From the NCBI GenBank assembly GCA_905182745.1, contig CAJJCR010000008.1, forward strand, positions 124,001 through 188,000: DNA of 64,000 bases. Reading direction: 5' to 3'. The position numbers and the translations under genes are program-made. The notes beneath the pieces were generated by a model. It was not told the DNA's origin. It saw nothing but the letters and a program-made list of their open reading frames with translations, and searched no databases. The stretch comes from Bacteroidetes bacterium MED-G20. Lineage in GTDB: Bacteria > Bacteroidota > Bacteroidia > Flavobacteriales_D > Parvicellaceae. Below are positions 10,725 to 24,000 of the stretch, one piece after another (the stretch's first letter is position 1; each line of letters starts with the position of its first letter).

Positions 10725-10755
10725 TTTGGAGATTTATTTTAATTGTATACATTTG
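10725..10755 (+). promoter_or_regulatory. Bacteroidota-type promoter of rpsU
   Basis: TTTG at 10725-10728, 19 bases, then TACATTTG at 10748-10755. This matches the -33 TTTG / -7 TAnnTTTG consensus of the phylum's primary sigma factor with ideal spacing. Transcription would start near 10762, leaving a leader of about 13 nt before the rpsU ATG. Confidence 0.7.
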
Positions 10756-10774
10756 TCAACTATAAAAATTAAAC

Positions 10775-10963
10775 ATGTTACAGATTCCAGTAAAAGAAGG
10801 AGAGTCAATTGAAAGAGCTCTTAAAAAGTATAAAAAGAAATTTGAAAGAACAGGTGTTCTTAAAGAGTTAAGGGTTAGAAAAGAGTATACTAAAAAATCT
10901 ATTGTACGAAGACAGCAAGTGATTAAAGCTGAGTACGTGGAAAAGCTTAAAGCTGCAGAATAA
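10775..10963 (+). CDS. rpsU: 30S ribosomal protein S21
   Basis: A 62 aa basic small-subunit protein. The conserved S21 core is visible: IPVKEGESIERALKKYKKKF followed by basic helices ending in KLKAAE. It helps 30S-mRNA initiation near the anti-Shine-Dalgarno end of 16S rRNA. It has its own promoter (10725-10755) and terminator (10985-11011), so it is a monocistronic unit. Confidence 0.95.
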   Translation: MLQIPVKEGESIERALKKYKKKFERTGVLKELRVRKEYTKKSIVRRQQVIKAEYVEKLKAAE

Positions 10964-10984
10964 AATCTTTAAAATCTTATTTTA

Positions 10985-11011
10985 AGAGGGCCTAGTGCCC
11001 TCTTTTTTTTT
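10985..11011 (+). terminator. Rho-independent terminator after rpsU
   Basis: Perfect 7-bp GC-rich stem AGAGGGC (10985-10991) / GCCCTCT (10997-11003), loop CTAGT, followed by an unbroken T run to about 11011. Confidence 0.9.
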
Positions 11012-11037
11012 ATATTACACTAACTAAATTTGTTTTA

Positions 11038-11922
11038 TTGGGTAATGTAACTCTCATCAAAAATTTTCTAGATTATTTAATAATAGAAAAAAGATATTCT
11101 GTTCATACAACGGTGTCTTATAGAAATGATTTAAATCAATTCAATTTATATCTTTCTGAATCTTACTCTGGAATAGAATTTCGTAAAGTTGAAATGATTC
11201 ATGTTAGGAGTTACATGGTTCATTTGTTGGAGACTAAATTAGCGAAATCTACTGTTGCTAGAAAAGTGAGCACCATAAAATCACTTTATAAGTTTTTGAA
11301 AAAAGAACAACTTATTTCTTCTTCTCCAGTTCAATTATTAGAAACCCCAAAACTAAATAGTCGTTTGCCTGTTTTCTTAAAAGAAGAGGAGGTGATAAAT
11401 TTATTTGAAGAATTTAAGTTTGAAGATTCTTTTAGTGGCAAGAGGGATAAAATGATTTTGTATCTATTTTATCAAACGGGAATAAGACTTTCAGAATTGA
11501 TAGGCTTAAAAGATGTGGACGTGAGAAATGGAGAGTTAAAAGTTTTAGGAAAAAGAAACAAAGAGAGAATTATTCCTTTGTCTAATAATATTCAACCTTT
11601 AATAGATCAATATCTAAATTTGAAAGACGAATTGGGTTTCAAAAAAAAGTACTTTTTTGTTACTGACAAGGGCAATAAACTTTATGAAAAGTTTGTTTAC
11701 AGAAAAGTAAATCATTATCTTTCTATGGTGTCAAGCAAACAAAAAAAGAGTCCTCACATACTAAGACATACTTTTGCAACCCATATGTTAAACAATGGGG
11801 CTGATTTAAATTCAATCAAAGAAATTTTAGGACATGAAAATCTTTCAGCTACACAAGTTTATACCCATAATACTTTTCAAAAATTAAAATCTATTCACAA
11901 ACAGTCACATCCTCGTGGCTAA
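11038..11922 (+). CDS. xerC: Tyrosine recombinase XerC/XerD family
   Basis: Site-specific recombinase that resolves chromosome dimers at dif; 294 aa. The N-terminal core-binding SAM-like domain (about residues 1-90) is followed by the catalytic domain with Arg in TGIRLSELIGL, Lys in LGKRNKERIIPL, His-x-x-Arg in HILRHTFATHML, His in LGHENLSAT and the nucleophile Tyr in QVYTHNTF. The start is TTG at 11038; no ATG precedes the conserved N terminus. Its place between rpsU and hpf argues for the cellular Xer protein rather than an integrase. XerC versus XerD cannot be settled from sequence alone. Confidence 0.88.
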   Translation: MGNVTLIKNFLDYLIIEKRYSVHTTVSYRNDLNQFNLYLSESYSGIEFRKVEMIHVRSYMVHLLETKLAKSTVARKVSTIKSLYKFLKKEQLISSSPVQLLETPKLNSRLPVFLKEEEVINLFEEFKFEDSFSGKRDKMILYLFYQTGIRLSELIGLKDVDVRNGELKVLGKRNKERIIPLSNNIQPLIDQYLNLKDELGFKKKYFFVTDKGNKLYEKFVYRKVNHYLSMVSSKQKKSPHILRHTFATHMLNNGADLNSIKEILGHENLSATQVYTHNTFQKLKSIHKQSHPRG

Positions 11923-11933
11923 AAATTTAAATT

Positions 11934-12236
11934 ATGCAAGTAAAAGTTCAATCTATCCAATTTTCAGCCGATCAAAAATTATTAAATTTTGTAAGTCAAA
12001 AAGTTAACAAACTCAATTTATTTTTTGGTAATATTCTAGTTTCTGAGGTTTTTTTAAAAATAATTAGGGCTAATTCAAATAATAATAAGCTTGTTGAAAT
12101 TAAAATTAATATTCCTGGCAAAGAACTTTTTGCAAGAAAAAAATCTAAATCCTTCGAGGAGGCTACAGATGAAGCTGTAGATGCACTTAGAAGGCAAATC
12201 AATAAACATAAAGGAAAAAATAGCATAAAAAACTAA
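11934..12236 (+). CDS. hpf: Ribosome hibernation promoting factor, short form
   Basis: A 100 aa protein of the HPF/RaiA (sigma-54 modulation) family that binds the 30S A/P-site region in stationary phase to store inactive ribosomes. It has the beta-alpha-beta-beta-beta-alpha plan, with FSADQKLLNFVSQKVNKL in the first helix and SFEEATDEAVDALRRQINK in the last. It lacks the C-terminal dimerisation domain of long HPF. It follows the xer gene by 11 bp and precedes the tRNA cluster, a common flavobacterial order. Confidence 0.9.
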   Translation: MQVKVQSIQFSADQKLLNFVSQKVNKLNLFFGNILVSEVFLKIIRANSNNNKLVEIKINIPGKELFARKKSKSFEEATDEAVDALRRQINKHKGKNSIKN

Positions 12237-12249
12237 TTTTTTTCTTCAC

Positions 12250-12283
12250 TTTGTAAGATATACTGTTTCTTTTTATAAATTTG
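12250..12283 (+). promoter_or_regulatory. Candidate promoter of the tRNA-tuf cluster
   Basis: TTTG at 12250-12253 and TAAATTTG at 12276-12283, separated by 22 bases, resemble the phylum's -33/-7 promoter. Transcription would begin near 12290, just upstream of tRNA-Thr. The spacing is a little longer than the usual 19-20. Confidence 0.55.
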
Positions 12284-12313
12284 CACACCTTTTCTGCGAA
12301 GCAAGGGTAATTT

Positions 12314-12387
12314 GCCGATGTAGCTCAGCTGGCTAGAGCAGCTGATTTGTAATCAGCAGGTCGTGGGTTCGAGTCCCTCCATCGGCT
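12314..12387 (+). tRNA. tRNA-Thr (anticodon TGT)
   Basis: A 74-nt cloverleaf. Acceptor GCCGATG pairs with CATCGGC; the anticodon arm GCTGA-TTTGTAA-TCAGC presents TGT; the T arm contains GGTTCGAGTCC. CCA is not encoded. Confidence 0.96.
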
Positions 12388-12414
12388 TTAAGTTCTTTAC
12401 ATAAAAGTATTTCA

Positions 12415-12496
12415 GGGGAGATACTCAAGCGGTCAACGAGGTCAGACTGTAAATCTGATGGCTTCGCCTTCGCAGGTTCGAATCCTGCTCTCCCCA
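12415..12496 (+). tRNA. tRNA-Tyr (anticodon GTA)
   Basis: A class II tRNA of 82 nt with a long variable arm (TGGCTTCGCCTTCGCA region). Acceptor GGGGAGA pairs with TCTCCCC; the anticodon arm TCAGA-CTGTAAA-TCTGA presents GTA; the T arm contains GGTTCGAATCC. Confidence 0.95.
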
Positions 12497-12536
12497 CCCA
12501 AGCCAATACCAATGTGGCATAATATCAATTTTTATA

Positions 12537-12567
12537 TGTGTAGATATGTTATTATGTATTACATTTG
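12537..12567 (+). promoter_or_regulatory. Possible internal promoter before tRNA-Gly
   Basis: TACATTTG at 12560-12567 is an exact -7 match, with TGTG (one mismatch to TTTG) 19 bases upstream at 12537-12540. It could give separate expression of the downstream tRNAs and tuf. Confidence 0.45.
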
Positions 12568-12578
12568 TGGTCCATTTT

Positions 12579-12651
12579 GCGGGAGTAGCTCAGTTGGTAG
12601 AGCATCAGCCTTCCAAGCTGAGGGTCGCGAGTTCGAATCTCGTCTCCCGCT
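12579..12651 (+). tRNA. tRNA-Gly (anticodon TCC)
   Basis: A 73-nt cloverleaf. Acceptor GCGGGAG pairs with CTCCCGC; the anticodon arm TCAGC-CTTCCAA-GCTGA presents TCC; the T arm contains AGTTCGAATCT. Confidence 0.96.
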
Positions 12652-12667
12652 CTTTTTTAATGGAACT

Positions 12668-12739
12668 GCCGATGTAGCTCAGGGGTAGAGCGCTTCCTTG
12701 GTAAGGAAGAGGTCACGGGTTCAACTCCCGTCATTGGCT
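12668..12739 (+). tRNA. tRNA-Thr (anticodon GGT)
   Basis: A 72-nt cloverleaf. Acceptor GCCGATG pairs with CATTGGC (one G-T wobble); the anticodon arm CTTCC-TTGGTAA-GGAAG presents GGT. It is the second threonine isoacceptor in this cluster and lies 75 bp before tuf. Confidence 0.95.
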
Positions 12740-12814
12740 CATTTGCTTAACGGCATTTAAATTAAATAAATAAAAAAATAAAAAAAATAAATTAGTAACT
12801 AAACAACAAAAGAA

Positions 12815-13996
12815 ATGGCAAAAGAAAATTTCGAAAGAACCAAACCGCACGTAAACGTAGGTACTATAGGTCATGTAGATCATGGTAAAACCACACTTAC
12901 TGCAGCAATTTCTAAAGTGCTTTCTGATGCAGGACTGGCTAGCAAGCAAGATTTCGATCAGATTGATAATGCACCTGAAGAAAAAGAAAGAGGTATTACA
13001 ATTAATACTGCTCACATTGAATATGAAACTGAAAATCGTCACTATGCGCACGTCGACTGTCCAGGTCACGCAGATTATGTTAAAAACATGGTTACTGGTG
13101 CGGCTCAAATGGATGGTGGGATTCTAGTATGTGCAGCTACTGATGGTCCAATGCCACAAACTAGAGAACATATTCTTTTAGCTAAGCAGGTGAATGTTCC
13201 TAGACTTGTTGTTTTCATGAATAAAACTGATTTAGTAGATGATGAAGAATTAATTGAATTAGTAGAAATGGAATTAGGTGACTTATTGGAATCTTATGAT
13301 TTTAATGATACACCAATCATTAAAGGTTCTGCTTTAGGAGCTCTTAATGGTGAGCAATCTGGTGTAGATTCTGTTATGGAGTTAATGAATACTGTAGATA
13401 CTTGGATTGAAACTCCGGTAAGAGACGAAGCTAAAGCTTTTTTAATGTCTGTTGAAGATGTGTTCTCTATTACTGGTAGAGGTACTGTTGCAACGGGTGC
13501 TATTGAAACAGGAATCATTAGAACTGGAGATCCTGTAGATATCGTTGGTTTGAGTGAAGAGAAAATGTCTTCTACTGTTACTGGAGTTGAAATGTTTAGA
13601 AAAATTCTTGATGAAGGTAGAGCTGGTGAAAACTGTGGTTTGCTTTTAAGAGGAATTGAAAAAGAGCAAATTAAAAGAGGAATGGTTATAGCTAAGCCAG
13701 GTTCTATTACTCCACATGCTAAATTCAAAGCTGAAGTATACATATTGAAAAAAGAAGAGGGTGGTAGACACACTCCATTTCACAATAATTATAGACCGCA
13801 GTTTTATTTCAGAACATTAGATGTTACTGGAACAATTCAACTAGAATCTGGTAGAGAAATGGTAATGCCTGGTGATAATGTTACTATTGATGTAGAACTA
13901 ATTACTGGTGTTGCTATGGATATAGGTCTAAGATTTGCAATTAGAGAGGGTGGAAGAACTGTTGGTGCAGGTCAGGTAACTGAGATTTTAGATTAG
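12815..13996 (+). CDS. tuf: Elongation factor Tu
   Basis: GTPase that carries aminoacyl-tRNA to the ribosomal A site; 393 aa, near the family norm. The G motifs are GHVDHGKT (P loop), [14 protein letters not shown] (switch I), [11 protein letters not shown] and NKTD, followed by the two beta-barrel domains ending in [15 protein letters not shown]. Preceded by tRNA-Thr and followed by tRNA-Trp-secE-nusG, as in many Bacteroidota. The A-rich leader has no clear Shine-Dalgarno sequence. Confidence 0.98.
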   Translation: MAKENFERTKPHVNVGTIGHVDHGKTTLTAAISKVLSDAGLASKQDFDQIDNAPEEKERGITINTAHIEYETENRHYAHVDCPGHADYVKNMVTGAAQMDGGILVCAATDGPMPQTREHILLAKQVNVPRLVVFMNKTDLVDDEELIELVEMELGDLLESYDFNDTPIIKGSALGALNGEQSGVDSVMELMNTVDTWIETPVRDEAKAFLMSVEDVFSITGRGTVATGAIETGIIRTGDPVDIVGLSEEKMSSTVTGVEMFRKILDEGRAGENCGLLLRGIEKEQIKRGMVIAKPGSITPHAKFKAEVYILKKEEGGRHTPFHNNYRPQFYFRTLDVTGTIQLESGREMVMPGDNVTIDVELITGVAMDIGLRFAIREGGRTVGAGQVTEILD

Positions 13997-14020
13997 TATA
14001 AATTAAAAAGTTTGTGTTGT

Positions 14021-14050
14021 TAAAGGTGCTTTAGAAATAGAGCGCCTTTA
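14021..14050 (+). terminator. Hairpin between tuf and tRNA-Trp
   Basis: Stem TAAAGGTGCT (14021-14030) / AGCGCCTTTA (14041-14050), 10 pairs with one G-U, loop TTAGAAATAG. No T run follows, so it may be a weak terminator, an mRNA end-stabiliser or a processing site ahead of the tRNA that begins 11 bp later. Confidence 0.5.
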
Positions 14051-14060
14051 AACGCATAAT

Positions 14061-14133
14061 ACGGATGTAGCTCAGCTGGTAGAGCACTGGTCTCCAAAAC
14101 CAGGTGTCGGGAGTTCGAGTCTCTCCATCCGTG
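14061..14133 (+). tRNA. tRNA-Trp (anticodon CCA)
   Basis: A 73-nt cloverleaf. Acceptor ACGGATG pairs with CATCCGT; the anticodon arm CTGGT-CTCCAAA-ACCAG presents CCA; the T arm contains AGTTCGAGTCT. Its place between tuf and secE is typical for the phylum. Confidence 0.96.
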
Positions 14134-14157
14134 CAAACGAGTTAAAAGATTATAATA

Positions 14158-14397
14158 GTGGCTGGAATAAAAAATTATATAGAGGAAATTGTTCATGAAC
14201 TTTCAAATAAGGTTTCTTGGCCTACTTGGCAAGACCTACAAACTAGCTCAATTATTGTTTTAGTAACTAGTGTTATTTTAGCCTTCATTATCTGGCTAAT
14301 GGATTATGTTTTTGGAATTTGGCCTGTAGCAGATAGTGCTCAGTCTTTTAGCTGGAGAGGTGTTTTAGGTTTTATTTATCACTTTATCAATAACTAG
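14158..14397 (+). CDS. secE: Preprotein translocase subunit SecE
   Basis: A 79 aa inner-membrane protein of the SecYEG channel. It has the short single-helix form: an amphipathic N terminus (IKNYIEEIVHELSNKVSWPT, with the conserved V-WP motif) then one membrane helix (SSIIVLVTSVILAFIIWLM). The start is GTG at 14158. nusG follows after 3 bp. Confidence 0.92.
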   Translation: MAGIKNYIEEIVHELSNKVSWPTWQDLQTSSIIVLVTSVILAFIIWLMDYVFGIWPVADSAQSFSWRGVLGFIYHFINN

Positions 14398-14400
14398 ATT

Positions 14401-14953
14401 ATGACAGAAATTTCCAAAAAGTGGTATGTTATTAGGGCTATTAGTGGCAAAGAGAAGAAGGTTAAAGAATTGCTCGAGCTAGAAATCGATCGTCATAATT
14501 TAAACGATTATGTTGAACAAGTTTTGATCCCTACAGAAAAAATATACCAAATAAGAAAAGGAAAAAAAATATCTAAGGAAAAAAATTACTTTCCGGGATA
14601 TGTTTTATTACAAGCTGCCTTAATTGGAGAGGTAGAGCATGTAATTAAAATCAATGACTAATGTTCTTGGTTTTCTTGGTGCAACAAAAGGAGGAGATCC
14701 TCTTCCTATGCGTCAAGCTGAGGTTAATAGAATTTTAGGAAAAGTTGATGAATTAGCTGTTAGCGATGAGGAAATGAATATACCTTATGTGGTTGGCGAA
14801 TCGGTTAAGGTAGTAGACGGACCGTTTAATAATTTTAACGGTGTCATAGAAAATATTAATGAGGAAAAGAAAAAACTTACAGTTATGGTGAAAATCTTTG
14901 GTCGTAAAACACCTTTAGAATTGAACTATATGCAAGTAGAGAAAGACGGATAA
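14401..14953 (+). CDS. nusG: Transcription termination/antitermination factor NusG, frameshifted
   Basis: Binds RNA polymerase and couples it to Rho or the ribosome. The N-terminal NGN domain is clear (KKWYVIRAISGKEKKVKELL, NYFPGYVLLQA), as is the C-terminal KOW domain (GESVKVVDGPFNNFNGVIEN). A stop at about 14660 interrupts the frame. Removing one A from the AAAA run near 14648-14651 restores VIKSMTNVLGFLGATKGG, giving a normal protein of about 183 aa. As nusG is a core gene, this is almost surely a homopolymer error. Confidence 0.93.
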
Positions 14954-15021
14954 TAAAGAAATTGTAAAGCAAAACTGTTAGCTTCCCTGTGGCGTTTTAC
15001 ATGTTTAATAAATAAATAAAG

Positions 15022-15465
15022 ATGGCTAAAGAAATAAGTGGATTAATAAAACTTCAAATTAGGGGTGGTTCTGCAAATCCTTCTCCTCCTGTTGGACCTG
15101 CGTTAGGTGCAAAAGGTGTGAATATTATGGAATTTTGCAAGCAATTTAATGCACGTACTCAAGAAAAGGCAGGAAAGGTATTACCATGTGTAATTACTGT
15201 TTACTCAGATAAGTCATTTGATTTTGTTGTGAAAACACCCCCAGCGGCTGTCCAGTTATTGGAATCTGCTAAGATTAAAAAGGGTTCTCCAGAATCTAAT
15301 AAAATCAAGATTGGGTCAATCACATGGGATCAAATAAAAACTATCTCAGAAGATAAAATGCCAGATCTAAATTGCTTTACTGTTGAATCTGCTATGCGGA
15401 TGATGGCTGGTACGGCAAGAAGTATGGGTTTAAATGTAAAAGGAAAAGCTCCTTGGAGTAATTAA
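15022..15465 (+). CDS. rplK: 50S ribosomal protein L11
   Basis: A 147 aa protein of the GTPase-associated centre on 23S rRNA. Conserved blocks are [19 protein letters not shown] at the N terminus and the C-terminal RNA-binding [17 protein letters not shown]. It leads the rplKAJL ribosomal cluster; rplA follows after 18 bp. Confidence 0.97.
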   Translation: MAKEISGLIKLQIRGGSANPSPPVGPALGAKGVNIMEFCKQFNARTQEKAGKVLPCVITVYSDKSFDFVVKTPPAAVQLLESAKIKKGSPESNKIKIGSITWDQIKTISEDKMPDLNCFTVESAMRMMAGTARSMGLNVKGKAPWSN

Positions 15466-15483
15466 TCATAAAATTTAACAATA

Positions 15484-16176
15484 ATGACACTCTCAAAATA
15501 TAGAAAGGAAGCCTTATCGAAGTATGACGTAGAGAAATCTTACTCGTTAGAGGATGCTTCAAAAATTGTTAAGGATATTACAAAACAAAAATTTGATTCA
15601 ACTGTAGACCTCGCGGTAAAGTTAGGAGTAGATCCTAGAAAAGCTAACCAAATGGTTAGAGGAACAGTATCTCTTCCTCACGGTACAGGAAAAGATGTTA
15701 AGGTTTTAGTTTTGTGTAGCCCTGACAAAGAAAAAGAAGCAACCGATGCGGGTGCTGATTTTGTAGGTCTTGACGAATATATCGACAAGATTAAACAAGG
15801 TTGGACGGATGTAGATGTAATTATTACCATGCCTTCAGTTATGGGTAAAGTTGGTGCTCTTGGAAGAATTTTAGGACCAAGAGGATTAATGCCAAACCCA
15901 AAAACTGGAACTGTAACCATGAATGTTGGACAAGCTGTAACAGATGTTAAAGCTGGTAAAATTGATTTCAAGGTTGATAAATATGGTATTATTCATTCTC
16001 CAATCGGAAAGGCATCATTTGAGTCAAATCAAATTATTGATAACGCAAAAGAATTTTTAGCTGCATTAATCAAGTTAAAACCTTCATCATCCAAAGGGAC
16101 TTACTTTAGAAGTGTTACAATTTCTAGTACAATGAGTCCTGGGGTTAAAATTGAACCTAAAAGTGTTGAAGCTTAA
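15484..16176 (+). CDS. rplA: 50S ribosomal protein L1
   Basis: A 230 aa protein of the L1 stalk that helps release deacylated tRNA. In many bacteria it also represses its own operon. Blocks seen: [39 protein letters not shown] and [15 protein letters not shown]. No L1-type regulatory stem was found with confidence upstream of rplK. Confidence 0.97.
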   Translation: MTLSKYRKEALSKYDVEKSYSLEDASKIVKDITKQKFDSTVDLAVKLGVDPRKANQMVRGTVSLPHGTGKDVKVLVLCSPDKEKEATDAGADFVGLDEYIDKIKQGWTDVDVIITMPSVMGKVGALGRILGPRGLMPNPKTGTVTMNVGQAVTDVKAGKIDFKVDKYGIIHSPIGKASFESNQIIDNAKEFLAALIKLKPSSSKGTYFRSVTISSTMSPGVKIEPKSVEA

Positions 16177-16194
16177 TCATCAAAACATTATAGA

Positions 16195-16720
16195 ATGAAA
16201 AAAGAACAAAAACAAGTAATGATTGATGACCTAAGCAAAAGGTTAGATGAAAACAATATTATTTATATTGCTGACATCTCCAATCTTGATGCGGTAGCTA
16301 CTAGCTCTCTTAGGAGACAGTGTTTTGCAAAAAACATAAAAGCTTAGCGTTGTTAAAAATACATTGCTTAAGAAAGCAATGGAAAATGTACAGGGAAAAG
16401 ACTTCACAGAATTATATGATATTCTGCCTGGCCCAACAGCAATTATGTTGTCGGATACGGGAAATTTACCTGCAAAACTGATTAAAGATTTTCGCAAGAA
16501 AAGCAATAAGCCAGTTTTAAAAGGTGCATTTGTTGAAGAATCTATATATATAGGTGATGATCAATTGAATTTACTAGCTGATATTAAGTCCAAAGACGAA
16601 CTCATCGGAGAAGTCATTGGATTATTACAATCACCAGCTAAAAATGTAATTTCAGCTCTAACATCAAGCAAAGGAAAAATTGCTGGACTAGTTAAAACCC
16701 TATCGGAAAAAGAAGCATAA
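16195..16720 (+). CDS. rplJ: 50S ribosomal protein L10, frameshifted
   Basis: Base of the L7/L12 stalk. The ATG at 16195 opens [19 protein letters not shown], and the frame stops at about 16347. Removing one A from the AAAA run near 16338-16341 joins [20 protein letters not shown] and continues to 16720, giving about 174 aa, normal for L10. The part from 16364 contains [13 protein letters not shown]. rplL follows after 37 bp. The break is best read as a homopolymer error. Confidence 0.93.
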
Positions 16721-16757
16721 AAAATTAAATAAAAAACAAATTTTAAAAACAAACAAA

Positions 16758-17138
16758 ATGGCAGATATAAAAGCAATGGCAGAAGAGTTGGTTAACTTAA
16801 CTGTTAAAGAAGTAAATGAATTAGCAGCAGTCTTAAAAGAAGAGCATGGTATTGAGCCTGCAGCAGCTGCTGCAGTAGCAGTAGCAGCACCAGGTGGTGG
16901 TGGAGATGCTGGCGGTGCAGAAGAAAAATCAGAATTTGATGTTATTCTTACTGCGGCCGGCGGGTCTAAACTTCAGGTAGTTAAAGCTGTAAAAGAACTT
17001 ACAGGATTAGGACTTAAAGAAGCTAAAGAATTAGTGGATGGAGCTCCTAAAGCTATCAAAGAAGGTGTTGGAAAAGACGAGGCTGAAGGCATCAAAAAAG
17101 CTTTAGAAGAAGCTGGTGCTGAGGTTGAATTGAAGTAA
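16758..17138 (+). CDS. rplL: 50S ribosomal protein L7/L12
   Basis: A 126 aa stalk protein that recruits translational GTPases. The N-terminal dimerisation helix ([19 protein letters not shown]), an Ala/Gly-rich hinge ([18 protein letters not shown]) and the C-terminal domain ([20 protein letters not shown]) appear in order. An intrinsic hairpin with a T run follows before rpoB. Confidence 0.98.
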   Translation: MADIKAMAEELVNLTVKEVNELAAVLKEEHGIEPAAAAAVAVAAPGGGGDAGGAEEKSEFDVILTAAGGSKLQVVKAVKELTGLGLKEAKELVDGAPKAIKEGVGKDEAEGIKKALEEAGAEVELK

Positions 17139-17156
17139 TTCAATTATTTATAGAAC

Positions 17157-17194
17157 TATAGGTCTAAGAATTCTTAGACCTATACCCTTTTTTT
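17157..17194 (+). terminator. rplL-rpoB attenuator/terminator
   Basis: Perfect 12-bp stem TATAGGTCTAAG (17157-17168) / CTTAGACCTATA (17173-17184), loop AATT, then ACCC and a T7 run at 17188-17194. It lies 29 bp before the rpoB start, the position where a partial terminator lowers rpoBC expression relative to the ribosomal genes in E. coli. Confidence 0.85.
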
Positions 17195-17222
17195 AATACA
17201 TAATAACTAAATTTACAAGACA

Positions 17223-21035
<3,813 letters not shown>

Positions 21036-21060
21036 TATTCACAATAGATAAATTAAAAAA

Positions 21061-24000
21061 ATGGCTTTTAGAAAAGATAAAAAATTCAATAGTGATTTTA
21101 GTAAAATAACAATCAGCTTAGCTTCCCCAGAATCTATATTAGAAAGATCTCATGGAGAGGTTTTAAAGCCTGAAACCATTAATTATAGAACTTATAAGCC
21201 GGAAAGAGATGGCTTATTTTGTGAAAGAATTTTTGGACCAGTTAAAGATTACGAATGCCATTGTGGAAAATACAAGAGAATTAGATACAAGGGTATAGTT
21301 TGTGACAGATGTGGTGTTGAGGTAACCGAGAAAAAAGTAAGAAGAGAAAGAATGGGGCATATTGCTCTAGTTGTTCCAGTTGCTCATATTTGGTATTTTA
21401 GATCTCTCCCAAATAAAATCGGATATTTGCTGGGTCTTCCTACTAAAAAGTTAGATCAAATTATTTATTACGAAAGATATGTAGTTATCCAAGCTGGGGA
21501 TACTAAAAATGCAGAAGGTGAACCACTCAAGAAATTAGACTTCCTTACTGAAGAAGAATACTTAGATATTTTGGATGTTTTGCCAAAGGAAAACCAATAT
21601 TTAGAAGATACTGATCCTAATAAATTTATTGCAAAAATGGGGGCAGAGGGTCTTCATGACTTGTTGGGTAGAGAAGATTTAGATTCTAAATCTTACGAGT
21701 TAAGACATCAAGCAAATAACGAAACATCTCAGCAAAGAAAAAATGAGGCTCTTAAAAGACTACAGGTAATAGAATCTTTTAGAGATGCTAACAGTAGAAT
21801 CGAAAACAATCCTCAGTGGATGATTGTTAAGGTTGTTCCAGTTATTCCACCAGATTTAAGACCATTAGTTCCCTTAGACGGTGGAAGGTTTGCTACTTCT
21901 GATTTAAATGATTTATATAGAAGGGTTATTATTAGAAATAACCGTTTAAAAAGATTAATAGAGATTAAAGCACCAGAAGTTATTCTAAGAAATGAAAAAA
22001 GGATGCTACAAGAATCTGTAGATTCACTTTTTGACAATTCAAGAAAATCTAGCGCTGTTAAAACAGATAAGAATAGACCTTTAAAATCTCTTTCTGATAG
22101 TTTAAAAGGAAAGCAAGGTAGGTTTAGACAAAATCTTCTTGGTAAAAGAGTTGATTATTCTGCAAGATCTGTAATTGTTGTTGGCCCAACTTTAAAACTG
22201 CATGAATGTGGCCTTCCAAAAGGCATGGCTGCAGAGTTATTCAAACCGTTCATCATTAGAAAAATGATTGAAAGAGGAATTGTGAAAACTGTAAAATCGG
22301 CTAAAAAAATAGTGGATAAAAAAGAGCCAGTAGTTTGGGATATTTTAGAAAATGTATTGAAAGGTCATCCAGTTCTATTGAATAGAGCTCCCACTTTACA
22401 CAGATTGGGTATTCAGGCATTTCAACCTAAATTAATTGAGGGAAAGGCTATTCAGCTTCATCCTTTGGTTTGTACTGCCTTTAATGCAGATTTTGATGGA
22501 GATCAAATGGCCGTTCATGTTCCTTTGGGAAATGCAGCTATTTTGGAAGCACAGTTATTAATTTTGGCTTCTCATAATATTTTAAATCCAGCAAATGGAG
22601 CACCTATAACTGTTCCGTCTCAGGATATGGTTTTAGGATTATATTACATTACTAAAATTAGAACTTCCACTGCAGACCATATTGTCAAAGGGGAGAACAT
22701 GACTTTTTATTCTCCAGAAGAAGTTAAAATTGCTTACAATGAGAAAAAGTTAGATCTACATGCGCCAATTAAGGTTAAGATAAATAACTATAAAAATGGT
22801 GAAGATGTTATTGAAATGATTGAAACCACCACTGGTAGAATCTTATTTAATGAATTAGTTCCAAGAGAAGCAGGTTTTATCAATGAACTTTTAACTAAAA
22901 AGGCACTTAGAGATATTCTAACTAGAATTATCAAGATTGCAGGAGTTCCTAATACTGCCAAATTTTTAGATGATATTAAAGATTTGGGATATCAAATGTC
23001 ATTTAAAGGTGGTTTATCTTTTATTCTTTCTGATGTTGTTGTTCCTAAAGAGAAGGACATCTTAATTGAAAAAGCTAGAAAAGAAGTAGACGAGGTGAAG
23101 TTGAACTACAACATGGGTCTTATTACTAATAATGAAAGATATAATCAAATCATTGATATATGGACACATACTAATTCAAGATTAACTCACACATTAATGG
23201 AGAAGTTAAAATCTGATCAACAAGGATTTAACTCTATTTTTATGATGATGGATTCTGGAGCTAGGGGTTCTAAAGAACAAATCCGTCAGTTGTCTGGTAT
23301 GAGAGGATTGATGGCAAAACCTCAAAAATCTGGTGCCACAGGTGGACAAGACATTATCGAAAATCCTATTTTATCTAACTTTAAAGAAGGATTGTCAATT
23401 TTAGAATATTTTATTTCTACTCACGGTGCCAGAAAAGGACTAGCAGATACTGCTCTTAAAACCGCAGATGCAGGTTATTTAACTAGAAGACTGGTAGATG
23501 TTGCTCAAGATGTCGTTATCAACCATCCCGATTGTGGTACTCTTAGAGGACTTACTGTAGGCGCACTTAAAAAGAGTGATGAAATAGTAGAAAATCTTTA
23601 TGATAGAATTTTAGGTAGAGTTGCTTTGTTTGATATTGAACATCCGGCTTCTGGTGAGATTATTGTTCTGGAAGGTGAAGAAATTAATGAAGATTCAGCA
23701 GTTGCTATTGAAGAAGCAGGTATCGATGAAGTACAAATAAGATCTGTATTAACTTGTGAGTTAACAAGAGGTGTTTGTGTAAAATGTTATGGTAGAAATT
23801 TAGCTACTGGTAAGATAGTTCAAAAAGGAGAAGCTGTAGGAGTTATTGCAGCACAATCTATTGGAGAACCTGGAACGCAACTTACTCTTAGAACATTCCA
23901 CGTTGGAGGAACTGCATCAAACATTGCTGACCAAGCTGAGATTTCTGCAAAAACAGATGGTGTTATTGAAATGGAAGAGTTAAGAACCATTGAAAAAACT

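Noticed and set aside
11038-11922. Phage or integrative-element integrase
   Set aside because: It has the size and motifs of cellular XerC/D and sits between rpsU and hpf with no attachment repeats or phage genes around; its location beside tRNA genes is ordinary gene order.
12458-12688. Open frame on the plus strand across the tRNA-Tyr and tRNA-Gly genes
   Set aside because: It overlaps well-folded tRNA genes and its product is a translation of tRNA sequence.
14960-15015. L1-binding regulatory stem upstream of rplK
   Set aside because: Only an imperfect pairing (GTAAAGC with GCGTTTTAC) is visible, without the known L1 site features.
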